From contig CM055312.2 of NCBI GenBank assembly GCA_029255685.2, positions 6,286,649-6,350,648 of the forward strand: a stretch of DNA of 64,000 nucleotides, in the 5' to 3' direction. Under the pieces are notes generated by a model. The model did no database searches, had not been told where the DNA came from, and saw only the letters and a list, made by a program, of their open reading frames with translations. The position numbers were made by a program, and so were the translations under genes. This stretch comes from Silene conica. Lineage: Eukaryota; Streptophyta; Magnoliopsida; Caryophyllales; Caryophyllaceae. Below, in pieces: positions 10,355 through 21,496 of the stretch (position 1 is its first letter; every line of letters begins with the position of its first letter).

Positions 10355-11839
10355 ATGTCGAGATTTATACGAAAGATATTGGGGAGTGGATCAGGTAGGC
10401 GTTCTCAAAATGAGAACGAAGAAGTGGAGGAGAATGATGATGACCTTCATTTGACCGGTGACAGTGTGCCCCACCGAAATCCACCGATTATACTCACTTC
10501 TGATCCTTCGGTAGTTAACGGTTGTTGGTAAGTATTTTTTTTTATCCTCCATTAATGAAAAATATATCCTTCAAATTTATAATATTCATATTTATACATA
10601 TGTGTTTGTTTTTAATCAGGTGGAATGACAAGATTGTAAAGAGATACGTGGTTGCCTCGTTCACTCAAAATCTTACCGATGAGTACTTCACCAACTGGAC
10701 TGAAGCGAGTTATGCGCAACGAGAAAAGATGTGGATCTACTTTAAGGTAATGTAAAAATAAACAAGCCACATTAGTTTTTGAAATTAAACTAATATTTTC
10801 TATTTCTAATAACATTTTATTTTATGGCAGACTCATGTGAGGTCCATTGATGCTCGGTATGACCCTTATCCTGAGTGGAAGAGGAGGGTCACGAGATTGA
10901 TTACTCACATGGTGAATGGTGTCAAATACGGAAAGAAGAAGTCGGATTGGGTGCCCGATAGTTGGAAGGAGAAGTTGGACGCAAGGTACGAGAACAATCC
11001 TGAATTTAAAAAAAAATCAGACATAAACAAGGCAAACAGAAGGTCTGGTGCTAAGGACGGGAAAGCGTTGGGCACCCACACTCTAGGCCGCAAGAGTTGC
11101 TCTGATATTTTCAAAGAAATGGCAAGTATTTCATAAATTTTTAAAATATTAAATTTGGTTAATTAATATTTTATTGTCGGATATCATTAACATATGAGTT
11201 TTCTTTGCTTTTTAAAGGGCGAGTCGGCTACACCGTACAAGGTGTTTGAGAAGACGAAGAAAAATAAGAAGGGGGAGTGGATTAACCCTAGAGCTGCTCG
11301 GACAGACGTAAGTATTTCTAATCGAGCAACTTATTGTATATTTTTCATATTAAAATGATAATTTTACAATATATTTTACTTATAAGTATATTTTTCAGAC
11401 TGCTTACAATGAACTTTTGGCTCAACCAACGCCAACCGGAGAGCCTCGGGATGAGATTCAGACCTACCACGAAGCTGTTGGAGGGTTTGACAAAAAAGGA
11501 GGTTTTTTTGGGATCGGTCCATTGGGTGAAGAGGTATGGTATGAGAATCCTAGGGACAAAAGAGGAGATCGTCGATCTTGTTCTTATCGACCAAGCATGT
11601 TTAGTCAAATGCAAACTGAGAATCTGCGTCTCAAAGAAAAAATTGAAAGCACTGAAGCAACTCAAAAACAAATTCAAGAGGAAATGGCGGAAATGAAAAA
11701 AGCTTGGAGTGATATGCAGACTTTCTTTTCCACTCAGTCATGCTCAAGTATGCCAAATCATCACCGACGTGATGACTTCTCGGACGATCCTCATGGCTTT
11801 GGATGTAATAACATGTCAATTGATCCTCCAACCACTTAG
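10355..11839 (+). CDS. CACTA accessory protein, TNPA-like (Transposase_24/Ptta type; 5 exons, about 373 aa)
   Basis: Proteins of this type bind the subterminal repeats of En/Spm elements and work with the TNPD transposase. The model is exons 10355-10527, 10620-10746, 10831-11121, 11218-11307 and 11399-11839, in frame to tag. Three introns are GT-AG; the third (11122-11217) appears to be GC-AG (ATG|gcaagt ... ttaaag|GGC). Exon 2 gives WWNDKIVKRYVVASF and exon 3 the basic Transposase_24-like part (GKKKSDWVPDSW, then NKANRRSGAKDGKALGTHT and GRKS). Exon 4 starts GESATPYKVFEKTKK. The C-terminal exon has a coiled-coil-like stretch (FSQMQTENLRLKEKIEST). It lies 185 bp downstream of the transposase on the same strand, the usual order in plant CACTAs. 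The start codon is the first in-frame ATG after an ag|gtaaatg context, and an upstream non-coding exon is possible. Confidence 0.82.
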
Positions 11840-12126
11840 GATAGTTTAGTCAAATGCAAACTGAGATTATGACTTATTAACTTTAGAACGTATTTTATGT
11901 TAGTGTATGAATTTATGAAGACTATTTTATGTAATTCAATTTCTTACCCATGGTTTTTCTTTGTTGTTGGTTCCCGCTTAGCGGTCGACTTGGAAATATA
12001 AATCTCCGTTTGGCGGATGATGAATGTTTTGCAGGATTTGGTGATTTGGAGGTTGTAAATATGAACAATGCAATCGCATTGGGCTGGACAGCAAGCAGCT
12101 GTTTTCAGCCTATACTGCTTTAAATT

Positions 12127-12540
12127 CTGACGGATAATCCGTCACAAAAAGTCAAAATTTGACCAAATTCCTGACGGATAATCCGTCACAAAAGTCAACA
12201 GTTGACCACATTTCCGACGGATTATCCGTCACAAATGAATAAAATTCCTGACGCATTATCCGTCACAAATGAGCAATTACTGACGCATTATCCGTCACAA
12301 ATGACAAATTACTGACGCATTATCCGTCACTATAAGTCAACAAAAATTTGACCTGGAATTTTTTCTTCTACGGGTAGACCGTCAGAAGTCCGTCACAATT
12401 AATTTTCTGACGGATAATTCGTCACAAACTTGATTTTCGTGACGAATATTCGGGACGGAAATTTCTGACGGATTATCCGTCAGAAACGCGAATTTCCTGA
12501 CGGATTTCCCCTTTTCTGACGGATTTTTTCGGTCAGAACA
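12127..12540. repeat. CACTA right subterminal repeats
   Basis: About eleven copies or variants of the TGACGGATNATCCGTCA motif occur at about 12128, 12173, 12210, 12249, 12280, 12312, 12375, 12407, 12440, 12466 and 12498. Several have the form tgacgcattatccgtca. They are denser than at the left end, as is common in the family. The interval 11840-12126 is the 3' untranslated part of the upstream gene, with no feature seen. Confidence 0.85.
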
Positions 12541-12559
12541 CCGCGTTTTTTTTGTAGTG
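12527..12559 (-). repeat. CACTA right terminal inverted repeat
   Basis: Exact inverted partner of 4887-4919, ending gtagtg and followed by the ttt duplication. Confidence 0.92.
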
Positions 12560-12666
12560 TTTGCATGCATAAGATCGACTAAATTAATATGAGATTAATT
12601 AGTAAAATTAGTAAGACTAAATAATATGAACATGTTAGTAAGACTATCTCGTTTTCCTTCAGTAAG

Positions 12667-14701
12667 AAGTACTCTTCTTTTTTGGTTTTTTTATTTGGGA
12701 GATTGGAGCAAAATATGAGTAAATGTTTGGAAAATTAATTAATTTGTAGACCGTCTTAAAATTTTAATAGCAATAAACCGTAAATTACATATAATAAAAG
12801 TTAGGGTACCAAATAAATCAATAACAACAATATACAGTATTAACGGTCACAAAAATAAAACAAGTATTATAAAAGTAAACTTCAATTTTATATTTATGAG
12901 TTCATTTAACATTAACTACAATATAGTTGAAAAAGTAAATTTGTTTTTTTATCTTTTGTATATTTTTCAAATTTTATATTTACGAGTTCATTTAACACTA
13001 ACTACGAAGTATACTTGAAAAAGTAAATTTCTTTTAATCTTTTATAATTTTTTTCACAAGTGAACATTTATTTCAAATTTATATTTACGAGTTTATTTAC
13101 AGTTCATTTAACGATAATATATATTTTAAATCTGAGTGTGTTCCAAATTCTATCTTCTTCCTTTTCCCTATTTCATTGTATCAGCCAAATAATAAAATAA
13201 CCGTTCATTCTATCAAAACACAATTTCTTCTCAACTATCTTAACACAAAGACCATGATTGTTCAAAACACAATTCCTCCTTTAAAATCTGGGTTTCTATC
13301 CTATCAATTGAGGGCTATAATTGGCCTTAGTAGGTGGCTTCCTGAAGGTTCGACTCGGCGCTTAATTCTTCAGCTCTTGTTGTGATTAACTACAACGATG
13401 AACTTCAACCGACTTCTCTGTTCCGGCGTCGTCAACCTTCGCTGCATCAAATCTTACTTCTACCTTACGAATTTAATTTCTGATCTTCCATTCTTATGAC
13501 TAACTGAATTTCCATATTTTATTACTCTCGTTTTCAGTGGTGGATAGTTCTGGAGTGGTGAAAGCCTATTGTCATGGGCAGAATTTAAGCAGAACAAGGA
13601 TCTGAAGAAAGATTTTTGGTATCCCAAAGCTTGAAGATGCTAATGAAACTGGTGGCAACAGATCCCATGATTGCACCTTCATTTTAACTGAAGGAGATTC
13701 GACTAAAGCGTTTGCAGTAAGTCATTATAGTCGTAGCTGGTGGTAGCAGATACAATATGGCCTCCTTATGATAATGGCTGACCAGGTTTGCGACTGACAA
13801 TTTTTTCTTCGCATTGTTGATTTGTTTAGACGCTATTCTGTTTGTATAGCTTTGAAGATGAATTATTTTCCCTCACGTTCAATTGCGTTTGATTTATTTG
13901 TTGTTTTTGCTCTATGAAGGATCATGATGACTCCTACATCAAGGGGTTTCTTATTAACTTTATTCATCATCATTTATGCTTGAGTTGGCATAATTTCTAC
14001 TATGTTGGTAGCACACAATCCTCCATATAAGACCAACTTAAATCTCCATGCATTCCTCATTTACTTGTAGACTTATAGTGTTAAAGTCATTGACGGTGAA
14101 ACTAATGGCTTAGGTTAAGATCCCGACGGCGATTCGTTTCTTGTTCCTTTTCACTCTAAGAAAAATGCTTTGAGAGTTATGATTAGGATACATGTATCAA
14201 AACTGATTTGAGTTTGTGTAACCAATATGAATTTGATCCATGTAAGATAGACGTATAATTTTGTAGAAAATAGGGAATAGTGATTTTGAGGATACAATGA
14301 CATAATAATTTTGAGGATTGAATCTTTTGTGATTAAGCTATTAGACATTGAAGATCTTAGCTGGTAAACTTATCCTAGAAATTATGATAATGAGAGAGTT
14401 TATGGATAATCAGTGATGTGTCTAATTATGGTTGAATTTTGTTGATGGCTTGGACTTATGGATAGAAAAATACAGATTGTTTGATGAATAAGGATGTTAT
14501 AGGTCAAATTTATGGAAATAGTTGTTAGTGACGAAAGTAGAAAAAAGGTATAGTGATGATTTGGATACTCTAAGCAAGAGAATTAGAATTGTGGATCTAA
14601 ATTTAAAACATAGAATATATAAATTTGAGGATATAATGACATGGTAATTTTGAGGAATGAATCGTTTGTGATTAAGCTATGACACATTGGTGATCTTAGG
14701 T
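12667..14701. repeat. Tandem unit continued: older diverged copy
   Basis: It continues the unit broken at 3699, running from aagaagtactc through the TOP2-like fragment, the acacaatcc landmark (14012) and the subrepeats, until the SIRE-like element enters at 14702. It is visibly more diverged from the 45-64 kb units than they are from each other. 12667-13537 holds no recognisable gene; it is AT-rich and contains repeated cgagttcatttaac-like blocks (about 12896-13110). Confidence 0.85.
13538..13969 (+). pseudogene. TOP2: TOP2 (DNA topoisomerase II) gene fragment, oldest copy
   Basis: Type II topoisomerases cut and pass duplex DNA; this piece derives from the TOPRIM part. Exon-like block 1 (13538-13716) follows a ttttcag acceptor and encodes LLSWAEFKQNKDLKKD. 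After a frame change it gives GIPKLEDANETGG and CTFILTEGDSTKAFA, matching the TOP2 region around the EGDS catalytic motif, and it ends at a gtaagt donor. Block 2 (about 13750-13795) encodes YGLLMIMADQ and block 3 (13920-13969) DHDDSYIKGFLINFIH, equivalent to the DxDxDG metal-binding motif. Introns remain, so this is a genomic and not a cDNA-derived copy. It is broken by a 1-nt loss near 13560, missing codons after LKKD (about 13611), and G-to-D in the DHDG motif. It cannot make a topoisomerase. The first intron after block 1 is strongly shortened. Confidence 0.88.
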
Positions 14702-15828
14702 TGTTGGACTTATTGTGTTGATGATGACAAGTCCTCCTTCTTTCTGTCCCCTCTTAATTAATGGTTTTGCTAGACGTGTTTTGACAGGTTAACAAAGACT
14801 TTTAGCTTGCTCGAAAATTGGATATAGCATGAGGATTCGTCTCGGTCCGTGTCTAGTAATTCTGTAAGAATATAAGGCTCGTAATTACTCTATCATTCAA
14901 TTTCATAAATCACGGCTAAATATTTTTACTAGTATAAAATCTTTGAAATATTTTTTTCTAGTAAAATATATTTTTGAAACTTCCTAACTTATGTCATATC
15001 TTATCATCTAATTTGGTTAGGATATATTTGAAAAAGATTTGATTTGCTTAATAATTGGCAAATGTTTCTCACGAAAATATGGTTGCCAATTTTAAGTAAT
15101 TGATTTGTAAGGAATCTTTCAAGTCAACTCATCTTATTTAAGAAGAGTACTTGCTTTGCATTGTGTACGGTTTTTGAAAGAAAAATTAGAGAAAGCTTTT
15201 GAGCAACAATTCAAATCAACTTTAAAAGCTTCTCTAAGTTTTGCATCGTTTGAGTTCAGTCCATTTCACAAAATCTGTTTTTGCAAAACATTTTTCTAGC
15301 CGTGGTTTTAAGATTGTTTTTGAGTATACAAGTTCTTATATTCATAGTGGAAAACAATTGTCCTTCATTGTTCAAATTGATTGAACCATCTAAGAAGACA
15401 TTTGAGTTGTAACTTTTTGTTTTTGATAAAACTTTCATTGGAGTACGGGTTGTACTCGAGTTGCACGATCGGGTTGATCGTGGGGATATTTCTTTGTAAT
15501 CGGGTTTGGTTATAAGGAGATTTTTAATAAGAGAAAGAGGGTGGACGTAGACCTTTAGAGAGTAGGTCGAACCACATTAAAAATCTTGGGTCTCGCGCTT
15601 TCTTTCATTTTATTTGTTTTACTTTCATTCTCGTTCATAGTATTCTTTTCACGCAAGCATTCAGAACAGTACAACACAATTTTAATTGTTTGAACAGACT
15701 TCTTGACTGTTCAATTTGCCTGTGTACTACTTCAGCATAAATCGTGAACACTATTTCCGCTTTAATTTTAAAAAGGGTACTTAATTCACCCCCTCCCCCT
15801 CTTAAGTACCGGATTGATAAACTCAACA
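14702..15828 (+). repeat. SIRE-like 5' LTR
   Basis: Runs from tgttggactt to gataaactcaaca. Matches the split 3' LTR with only scattered differences. Confidence 0.9.
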
Positions 15829-15830
15829 AT

Positions 15831-15843
15831 TGGTATCAGAGCC
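15831..15843 (+). promoter_or_regulatory. Primer binding site, tRNA-iMet type
   Basis: tggtatcagagcc lies 2 nt after the 5' LTR and is complementary to the 3' end of initiator tRNA-Met, the usual primer of plant copia elements. Confidence 0.92.
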
Positions 15844-15916
15844 TCGTGCTCTTGATTGCTTTACCGCAAAGAGTTTGATCCTTTCTGAGTTTATTTATCC
15901 TTTTTTTTGTTTTTCA

Positions 15917-18133
15917 ATGAATTCCAAAATTGTCAAATGTTCTGTCTTTGATGGCACGGACTATGGCTGGTGGAAAAATCGTATAATGCATTTTATACAA
16001 GGAACAGATTACGAATGTTGGGTAATCATTCAAAATGGTCCCCTTGCCATCACCTCCACCGATGCTAATGGTGTTGTGAGTGAAAAGGCACCAAAGGACT
16101 ACACATCTAATGATTACAAAAAGGCGGAGAAGAATGCTAGAGCCATATCACTCCTGCAATCTGGGATTGGCGAATCCGAAACAAGTCGTATTGCAGGATG
16201 TAAAACGGCCAAACAAATATGGGATAGTCTAGAACTAGCCCATGAGGGAACAATGCAAGTAAAGAAACAACGTATTGACATTTTAATGCAACAATAAGAG
16301 TCCTTTAAAATGCAACAAGATGAATCAATTAAAAGCATGTCTTCACGTTTTTCCAACATAACTAACGAATTTTCCAATCTTGGTAAAACTTTTGAAACCG
16401 AGGACATTGTCCGCAAAATTTTAAGAAGTTTAACTAAGAAATGGCAGGCTAAAGTCACCGCCATCGAAGAGGCTAGAGATTTAACAACTCTTACCTATGA
16501 AGCTTTAATGGGATCTCTCATGGCACACGAGTTAGTTCTCGATAATGATGTTGAGAAGCCCAAAGCTAAGGGACTAGCCTTAAACGCCTTGTCAAGTGAA
16601 AATGGAAATGATCTTGAGGAGGAAGTGGCTCTGTTATCTAAACGAATTGCTAAAATCATTAGAAAACAGAATGAAGGAAAGTTTGATAGTTACAAATCAA
16701 AAGATTTTTCATCATCTTCATCACGTTCTACATCTCGAATAGGCTGTTTCAAGTGTGGGGAACGTGATCATCTAATAAGAAATTGTCCTATGTGGGAAGA
16801 AGAAAAATCTAAGGACAAACGTGAAAAATCTAAGCAAGAGTACAAACGTGTAATGATGGCTGCAGTTTGGGGTGAGTCTGATTCAGAAGACGATGAACCC
16901 TCTAATGACGGAAAAAATGAGAAGTTGTGTCTGAGATCAATCTACAAACCAAGATCTCAACGAAAAAGGGATAAGGATACAATCAGATGTCTTATGGCTC
17001 ACTCAGACGGCTCATATAGTGAATCAGACAATGAATCCGAAGATGAGGTAAGTCTTTCAAAACTCAAAACTAAAATGCGATCTTTATCTAAAGAGAGAAT
17101 TTTAAGATTACTTGATGAGACTTTGGATAACAGTTATGAACAGAACAAACAACTGAATGCTATGCAATCTGAAATAGAAAGTATAGCGGAGTAGAACATA
17201 GACTTAAAACGTGAGCTAAGAAAAGTCGGCAAACAAACAGTCAACCAGAGTGTTTAATCTGAACTGACTGAACTTACTGCCAAAAATGAGTCTCTTGTCA
17301 ATCAAATTCACATGCTTACTAAAGAACTGAAGGAACAAAAAACTTTACATGCTACTAGAACTTCTAGGTACTCTGATACATGCTCTAGGTTTGATAGATT
17401 AAACATTGACTATGATGCTCTTTTATACAAACATAAGAAACTGCTTGAAAGAGTAAAAAACCTAGAGACAGACCTGGATAATGCTAGAAATGTTGCATCC
17501 AAATGGGAAGGAAGTAATACCGTGCTAAATTTCCTAGTTAATCAATCTAAGAACACTAAGAAACTTGGATTAGGGTACGATTCATGTTCTGACATTAGAC
17601 AAAACGATCCTCAATATCGTACTGTCTGGGTTCCTGAACAGAAACTAAACACTCCTCCCGAATGTTCAAATGTGCATGATTCTAGTTCTGACGTAAGACA
17701 AAACGATCCTCAATATCGTGCTGTCTGGGTTCCTGAACATAAATTAAACACTCCTCGAGACTGTTCAAATGTGCATAATTCTAGTTCTGATGTCAGACAA
17801 AACGATCCTCAATATCGTACTGTCCGGCTTTCTGAACACAAATTAAACAATCCTTCAGTCTGTTCAAAACAGCGTGACTTCATTTACGCTAAGAAATCTG
17901 AACCCAATGATAGAGACTTTCGCAAGCATAAATATGTTGGATTACCTGAATATATCATTTGTAAATTTTGTGGAAAAACAGGTCACGTATTTAATGCTTG
18001 TGCCAAACGACTGAGACATTTGGATAATAACATAAAAGTCGTTAAGAAAATGTGGATTAGAAAAGATATTCTTGATACTGTTCGTCATAAGAAGGGACCC
18101 AAACTTGTTTGGGTTCCTAGATCATCTAACTAA
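15917..18133 (+). pseudogene. gag: SIRE-like gag, broken by stops
   Basis: Structural capsid/nucleocapsid polyprotein of the element. It starts MNSKIVKCSVFDGTDYGWWK at 15917. In-frame stops lie at about 16295 (after IDILMQQ), 17192 and 17257. Seen in order: a copia gag region with KQIWDSLELAHEG; a CCHC zinc knuckle CFKCGERDHLIRNC (about 16744); acidic and basic linkers; a coiled-coil-like stretch (17312-17560); three copies of a 33-residue repeat (about 17590-17885, DVRQNDPQYR-type); and a second knuckle CKFCGKTGHVFNAC (about 17960-18001). It ends VWVPRSSN with taa. The long C-terminal extension is typical of SIRE-type gag. Confidence 0.82.
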
Positions 18134-18520
18134 TCTTATTTCAGGGCCATATGAGAGGAGGCCACCATTGGTATCTTGTTAGTGGATATTCATGACTTAT
18201 GACAGGTAATAAGAACCAATTCCTCTCGTTAAGGGCTTACAATGGTGGAAATGTGACATTCAGAGACAACGAAAAAGGTGAGATAGTTGGTATTCGCAAA
18301 AACGGTAAGTCTCTTTCACATTTTATGGATTATGTGATGATGGTAAAAGGTCTTAAACACTTACTTGATTTTTTGCGTGATAATGTCGAAAAAGGGAACA
18401 CATGTTTGAAGTTTTGCAAAATTGAAGATCAATTGTCTGACATTTTTTACTAAACCATTAGCAAGAGAACAATTTGAGAAAAGCCAATTAGAATTAGGTC
18501 TTCTAAATAGTAGTTCTTAG
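18134..18520 (+). pseudogene. pol: SIRE-like pol remnant: protease start fused to RNase H tail
   Basis: From about 18166 the sequence reads WYLVSGYS, a stop, then MTGNKNQFLSLRAYNGGNV. The aspartate expected in the protease WYLDSG motif is valine here. About 55 codons later (near 18370) it jumps to DNVEKGNTCLKFCKIEDQLS, the end of RNase H, followed by a 1-nt frame change near 18447 and a TKPLAREQFE-like tail ending at 18520. Integrase, reverse transcriptase and most of RNase H are deleted, so the copy cannot move by itself. Confidence 0.82.
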
Positions 18521-20388
18521 CGTATGTGTCCTAATTATTCTCCTTCCATGACTGACTAATTTGGAAGAGGTGTGCATATGTGTTTTTTACGTGTCTCACA
18601 TGATTTCAGTTTCAATGTAAATTGCTTACTCTAGTCGGTTGTTGTTCAAAGACTAGCATTGAGTCGTTCTTTGCGTAAAATGTTTATCTTGTATACTCGT
18701 TGCATGATTTTTCTGGCAAATATAATCCCCCCTTCCATCTTATACCACATACACCCACCCAATTCATAAAAAAAGAAAAAACCCAAACGTAACCCAAATA
18801 AAGCCAAATCAAAATACCCAACCCACCTTTCATCTCCCCTAAACCCGTAACCCTTTCCACAAACCCTCATCAACACACCCGACCCCCCGTTCTACCCTTT
18901 GTTCCAAATCAATTTATCTTCCCTATCCCAAAAACCACCAAAACTCAACCTTACACCCGGTCCAGATCATTGTGTTTATCTAATGACGTGTCCCCTACCG
19001 TCCGTGCCTGATGAAGGATTACCAGGAACTGAGCCCAAAACCGCTGCAACAGTGAACCCTTCTAGAGCTCTTCGCCGGCGTAAACTAGAGGTGTGCATAT
19101 CAATGAACCCATTGAAATTGAACCCCCTTAAAATCCGACGGATGTAGTTTTTGGGAAATGGAAAGGGAAGTTGGTAGTTGATGAAGTTGTTGATGATTGG
19201 GATGATGCTCTTATTGAAAGTCTGAAAACTATCAAAGTATTATCAAATGGAAAGACGACTTTTATGAAGCGAAGGCAATCTGTGGAAGAGGAGATGACAA
19301 AGTTACTGATGCTCCAATTATTAAAGCTTCCGTACCTACTCTTACTTTCAATCTTATGACGGGTAAACTTGTGAATCTGGTATCTTTGTTGTTTTCTTAT
19401 ATTCGTGAAGTCGTTGCCGATGTGCAATGTGAGGCCATACATTCTTCTATCCCAAATGCTGGTAAAAAAAAAAAGGAAAAAAAAAGGAAAAAAAAAGGAA
19501 AAATGGAAAAAGAAAAAAGAAAAAGAAAAATTGTCCAGCTGGAAACAATTTGGCAGCACGACATGTTTGAATTGGAAATAGTAGGCCTGAAATAACATTG
19601 CTATTTGTATATATGGATTGAGGACTTTTTTATTTCCTGGAATTAAAGTATCAAGTTTAGAAATTTTGGTGGGGCAATAAAATGTGCTCAATTCTAAGGA
19701 TGAATATTGTGTTCCGATATGGATTATATGACAGATGAAATTTTGGGTCGGATGCGCATTGTTAATAACAGGTTGGTTGGTTTGAAGGGAGATGGGTACG
19801 CTGGCGCTGACTCAAGTTCGGGGAATCTGCGTAGCGTAATTGCTCAGTTGGTAAACCTATCTGATCTCACGATTGGCGGCCTCGAAAAAATGGAAATGAA
19901 CTGGTTGACCTTAAAGATGCCCTTAAGCCCTTGCCCCATATACAAACCATTCCTGACCAGCTCATGAACCTTCACCCCCCAACACCATGACCCCTCCCTG
20001 CATTTGCCTTATCTTTTACATGCTCGTGTCTATTTGCTAATCTTTTGCTCTTGTCTGACTTTTATGATATGATGTCTTTTGACTGTGTCCGGCAATTACA
20101 TTGTCTCCGAACTGATTATGATGCACTACGGTACCATATTTTGCACGTCTTTCTCCTTTTGATGATGTCAAGAGGGGGAAAAATTTTAGGACTCGTGACT
20201 CTTAATGGCTACTATTTTACTAGAACTATGACTATGACGTTTTTCTCTTTGAGTTTTCATGGCGGATGGTAATTTGAACTCTGATCTCAATTAATATTAA
20301 TGTTCTCGATTTCGACACATTCTGTTCTATCTAATTTTCTCAGTTGTTGCTTCATTGAGGGGGAATATATTTATTGGGACTTGCCATC
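18521..20388 (+). other. SIRE-like 3' region, degenerate, no gene recognised
   Basis: SIRE-type elements often carry an extra ORF here. I see only broken frames: 18899-19147 (proline-rich), about 19150-19360 (VVDEVVDDWDDALIESLKTI) and 19707-19967 (VNLSDLTIGGLEKMEMNW), plus an A/G-rich lysine-coding tract at about 19460-19530. No signal peptide or membrane segment convinces me of an envelope-like protein. Confidence 0.5.
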
Positions 20389-20403
20389 ATCAAAGGGGGA
20401 ATT
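20389..20403 (+). promoter_or_regulatory. SIRE-like polypurine tract
   Basis: The purine run tcaaaggggga lies directly before the 3' LTR start (tgttggac at 20404). It primes plus-strand synthesis in this family. Confidence 0.85.
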
Positions 20404-20484
20404 TGTTGGACTTATTGTGTTGATGATGACAAGTCCTCCTTCTTTCTGTCCCCTCTTAATTAATGGTTTTGCTAGACGTGTTTT
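20404..20484 (+). repeat. SIRE-like 3' LTR, first part
   Basis: Begins tgttggactt and stops after cgtgtttt, where the nested copia complex enters. It continues at 32063 after the duplicated gtttt. Confidence 0.9.
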
Positions 20485-21481
20485 TGTTGGGGCTGGTGTC
20501 CTTGACAATTAAGTACAATGACTTATTAAATCTCTTTAAGGATCACAAGGGCATACTTCTGTATTATTACCAGTTGATCCACGTTTATCAATAACGGTTG
20601 GCTTGCTAGATAAGTTTGACGTTATTGTCATACGGATGGCGGTGGTCAACTGGTCCCTATACGTCACACCTATAGGACACGTTTGAGAGATGTGAAGGTA
20701 TGAAAATACAGTCACATTTTGCCGGATATGACTAAACGGTTAGTCAGAGGTATTGACTATTAAATTGGTCAATAAGATGTTGAGAATTATTATTTAATAC
20801 GGATTAAATAATATTAGCTAATACGGATTACAAGATTAATTCGTAAATTAAATATAAACGGTTATATTTAATTAAATATTGTATTCGCGAATTAATATAA
20901 ACAGTTATATTAATTTGGGTAATTATACAATATCGTATTTTATCAGACCATTATTAATATATCGACTGTATTAATATCTGATAACATGTTACGATTTATA
21001 AATAAAACCCGCGAACAACTTAAAGCTAAATGGGTCGAATCACGCATCGGGATAAGGTAAGAGTGGAAAGCCCACTCCTACCCAAACCCTAGTTTCGGCC
21101 GGCCTCAGTTACAAAAGGAGGAGTCTTCTCCTTTTGTCAACTACTCTTGGCACACTGTTAAATTAATTCTCAAGTAAAATTAGGGTTTTGAGAGCACTTT
21201 TCTCCCAAAACCTCAGATCTCACATCTAAAACCTCAAGGGCTCTCCCTATATTGCAAGGCAATTGGAGAGGATTTCTAGCACACGCGGCCACGTCTCAGA
21301 CTAAGTCTTGGGTGCAAGTTATAGGAGGGAATTTGCATTAATTCCTGTTCTTAGGCCTTTTGCGCGAGGACTAAAGGTTGTACTTCTTTTCTCATGTTTT
21401 TAATCTTATGACAATATTCACAATTGCATATTTCATTATAATCCTGTAATTTTGGGGTGAATACGCGTTTTATTCCCCACA
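20485..21481 (+). repeat. Copia LTR1 (5')
   Basis: 997 bp, from tgttggggctgg to ttattccccaca. No TATA position can be fixed with confidence. Confidence 0.93.
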
Positions 21482-21483
21482 AG

Positions 21484-21496
21484 TGGTATCAGAGCC
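21484..21496 (+). promoter_or_regulatory. Copia primer binding site
   Basis: tggtatcagagcc, complementary to initiator tRNA-Met, lies 2 nt after LTR1. Confidence 0.92.

Larger units (their letters stand above)
4887..12559 (+). mobile_element. Complete En/Spm (CACTA) transposon, 7673 bp, TSD ttt
   Basis: It starts cactacaaaa and ends ttttgtagtg. The terminal inverted repeats match for about 33 bp including an 8-A run (4887-4919 and 12527-12559). Flanking ttt (4884-4886, 12560-12562) is the 3-bp duplication typical of CACTA elements. Both ends carry dense subterminal repeats around a TGACGGATNNTCCGTCA core. Between them are a TNPD-type transposase (6547-10169) and a TNPA-type gene (10355-11839), both without internal stops once spliced. 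Identical TIRs and open genes suggest a recent and possibly still competent insertion; activity is inference. Confidence 0.93.
3700..12661 (+). mobile_element. Solo LTR (copia-type), split by a CACTA element; TSD gtaag
   Basis: The LTR begins tgttgggaaatgtgtcctca at 3700 and ends gttttccttca at 12661. It is flanked by gtaag at 3695-3699 and 12662-12666, and intact tandem units show a single gtaag there. Without the CACTA insertion it is about 1.28 kb. It is the same family as the LTRs at 36049-37284 and 43981-45221, which lie on the minus strand, so this copy is in plus orientation. No internal region or second LTR remains, as expected after LTR-LTR recombination. Part 1 is 3700-4886 and part 2 is 12563-12661. 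Confidence 0.88.

Noticed and set aside
18899..19967. Envelope-like protein in the SIRE-type 3' region
   Set aside because: Only short, frame-broken stretches with no signal peptide, membrane anchor or recognised motif.
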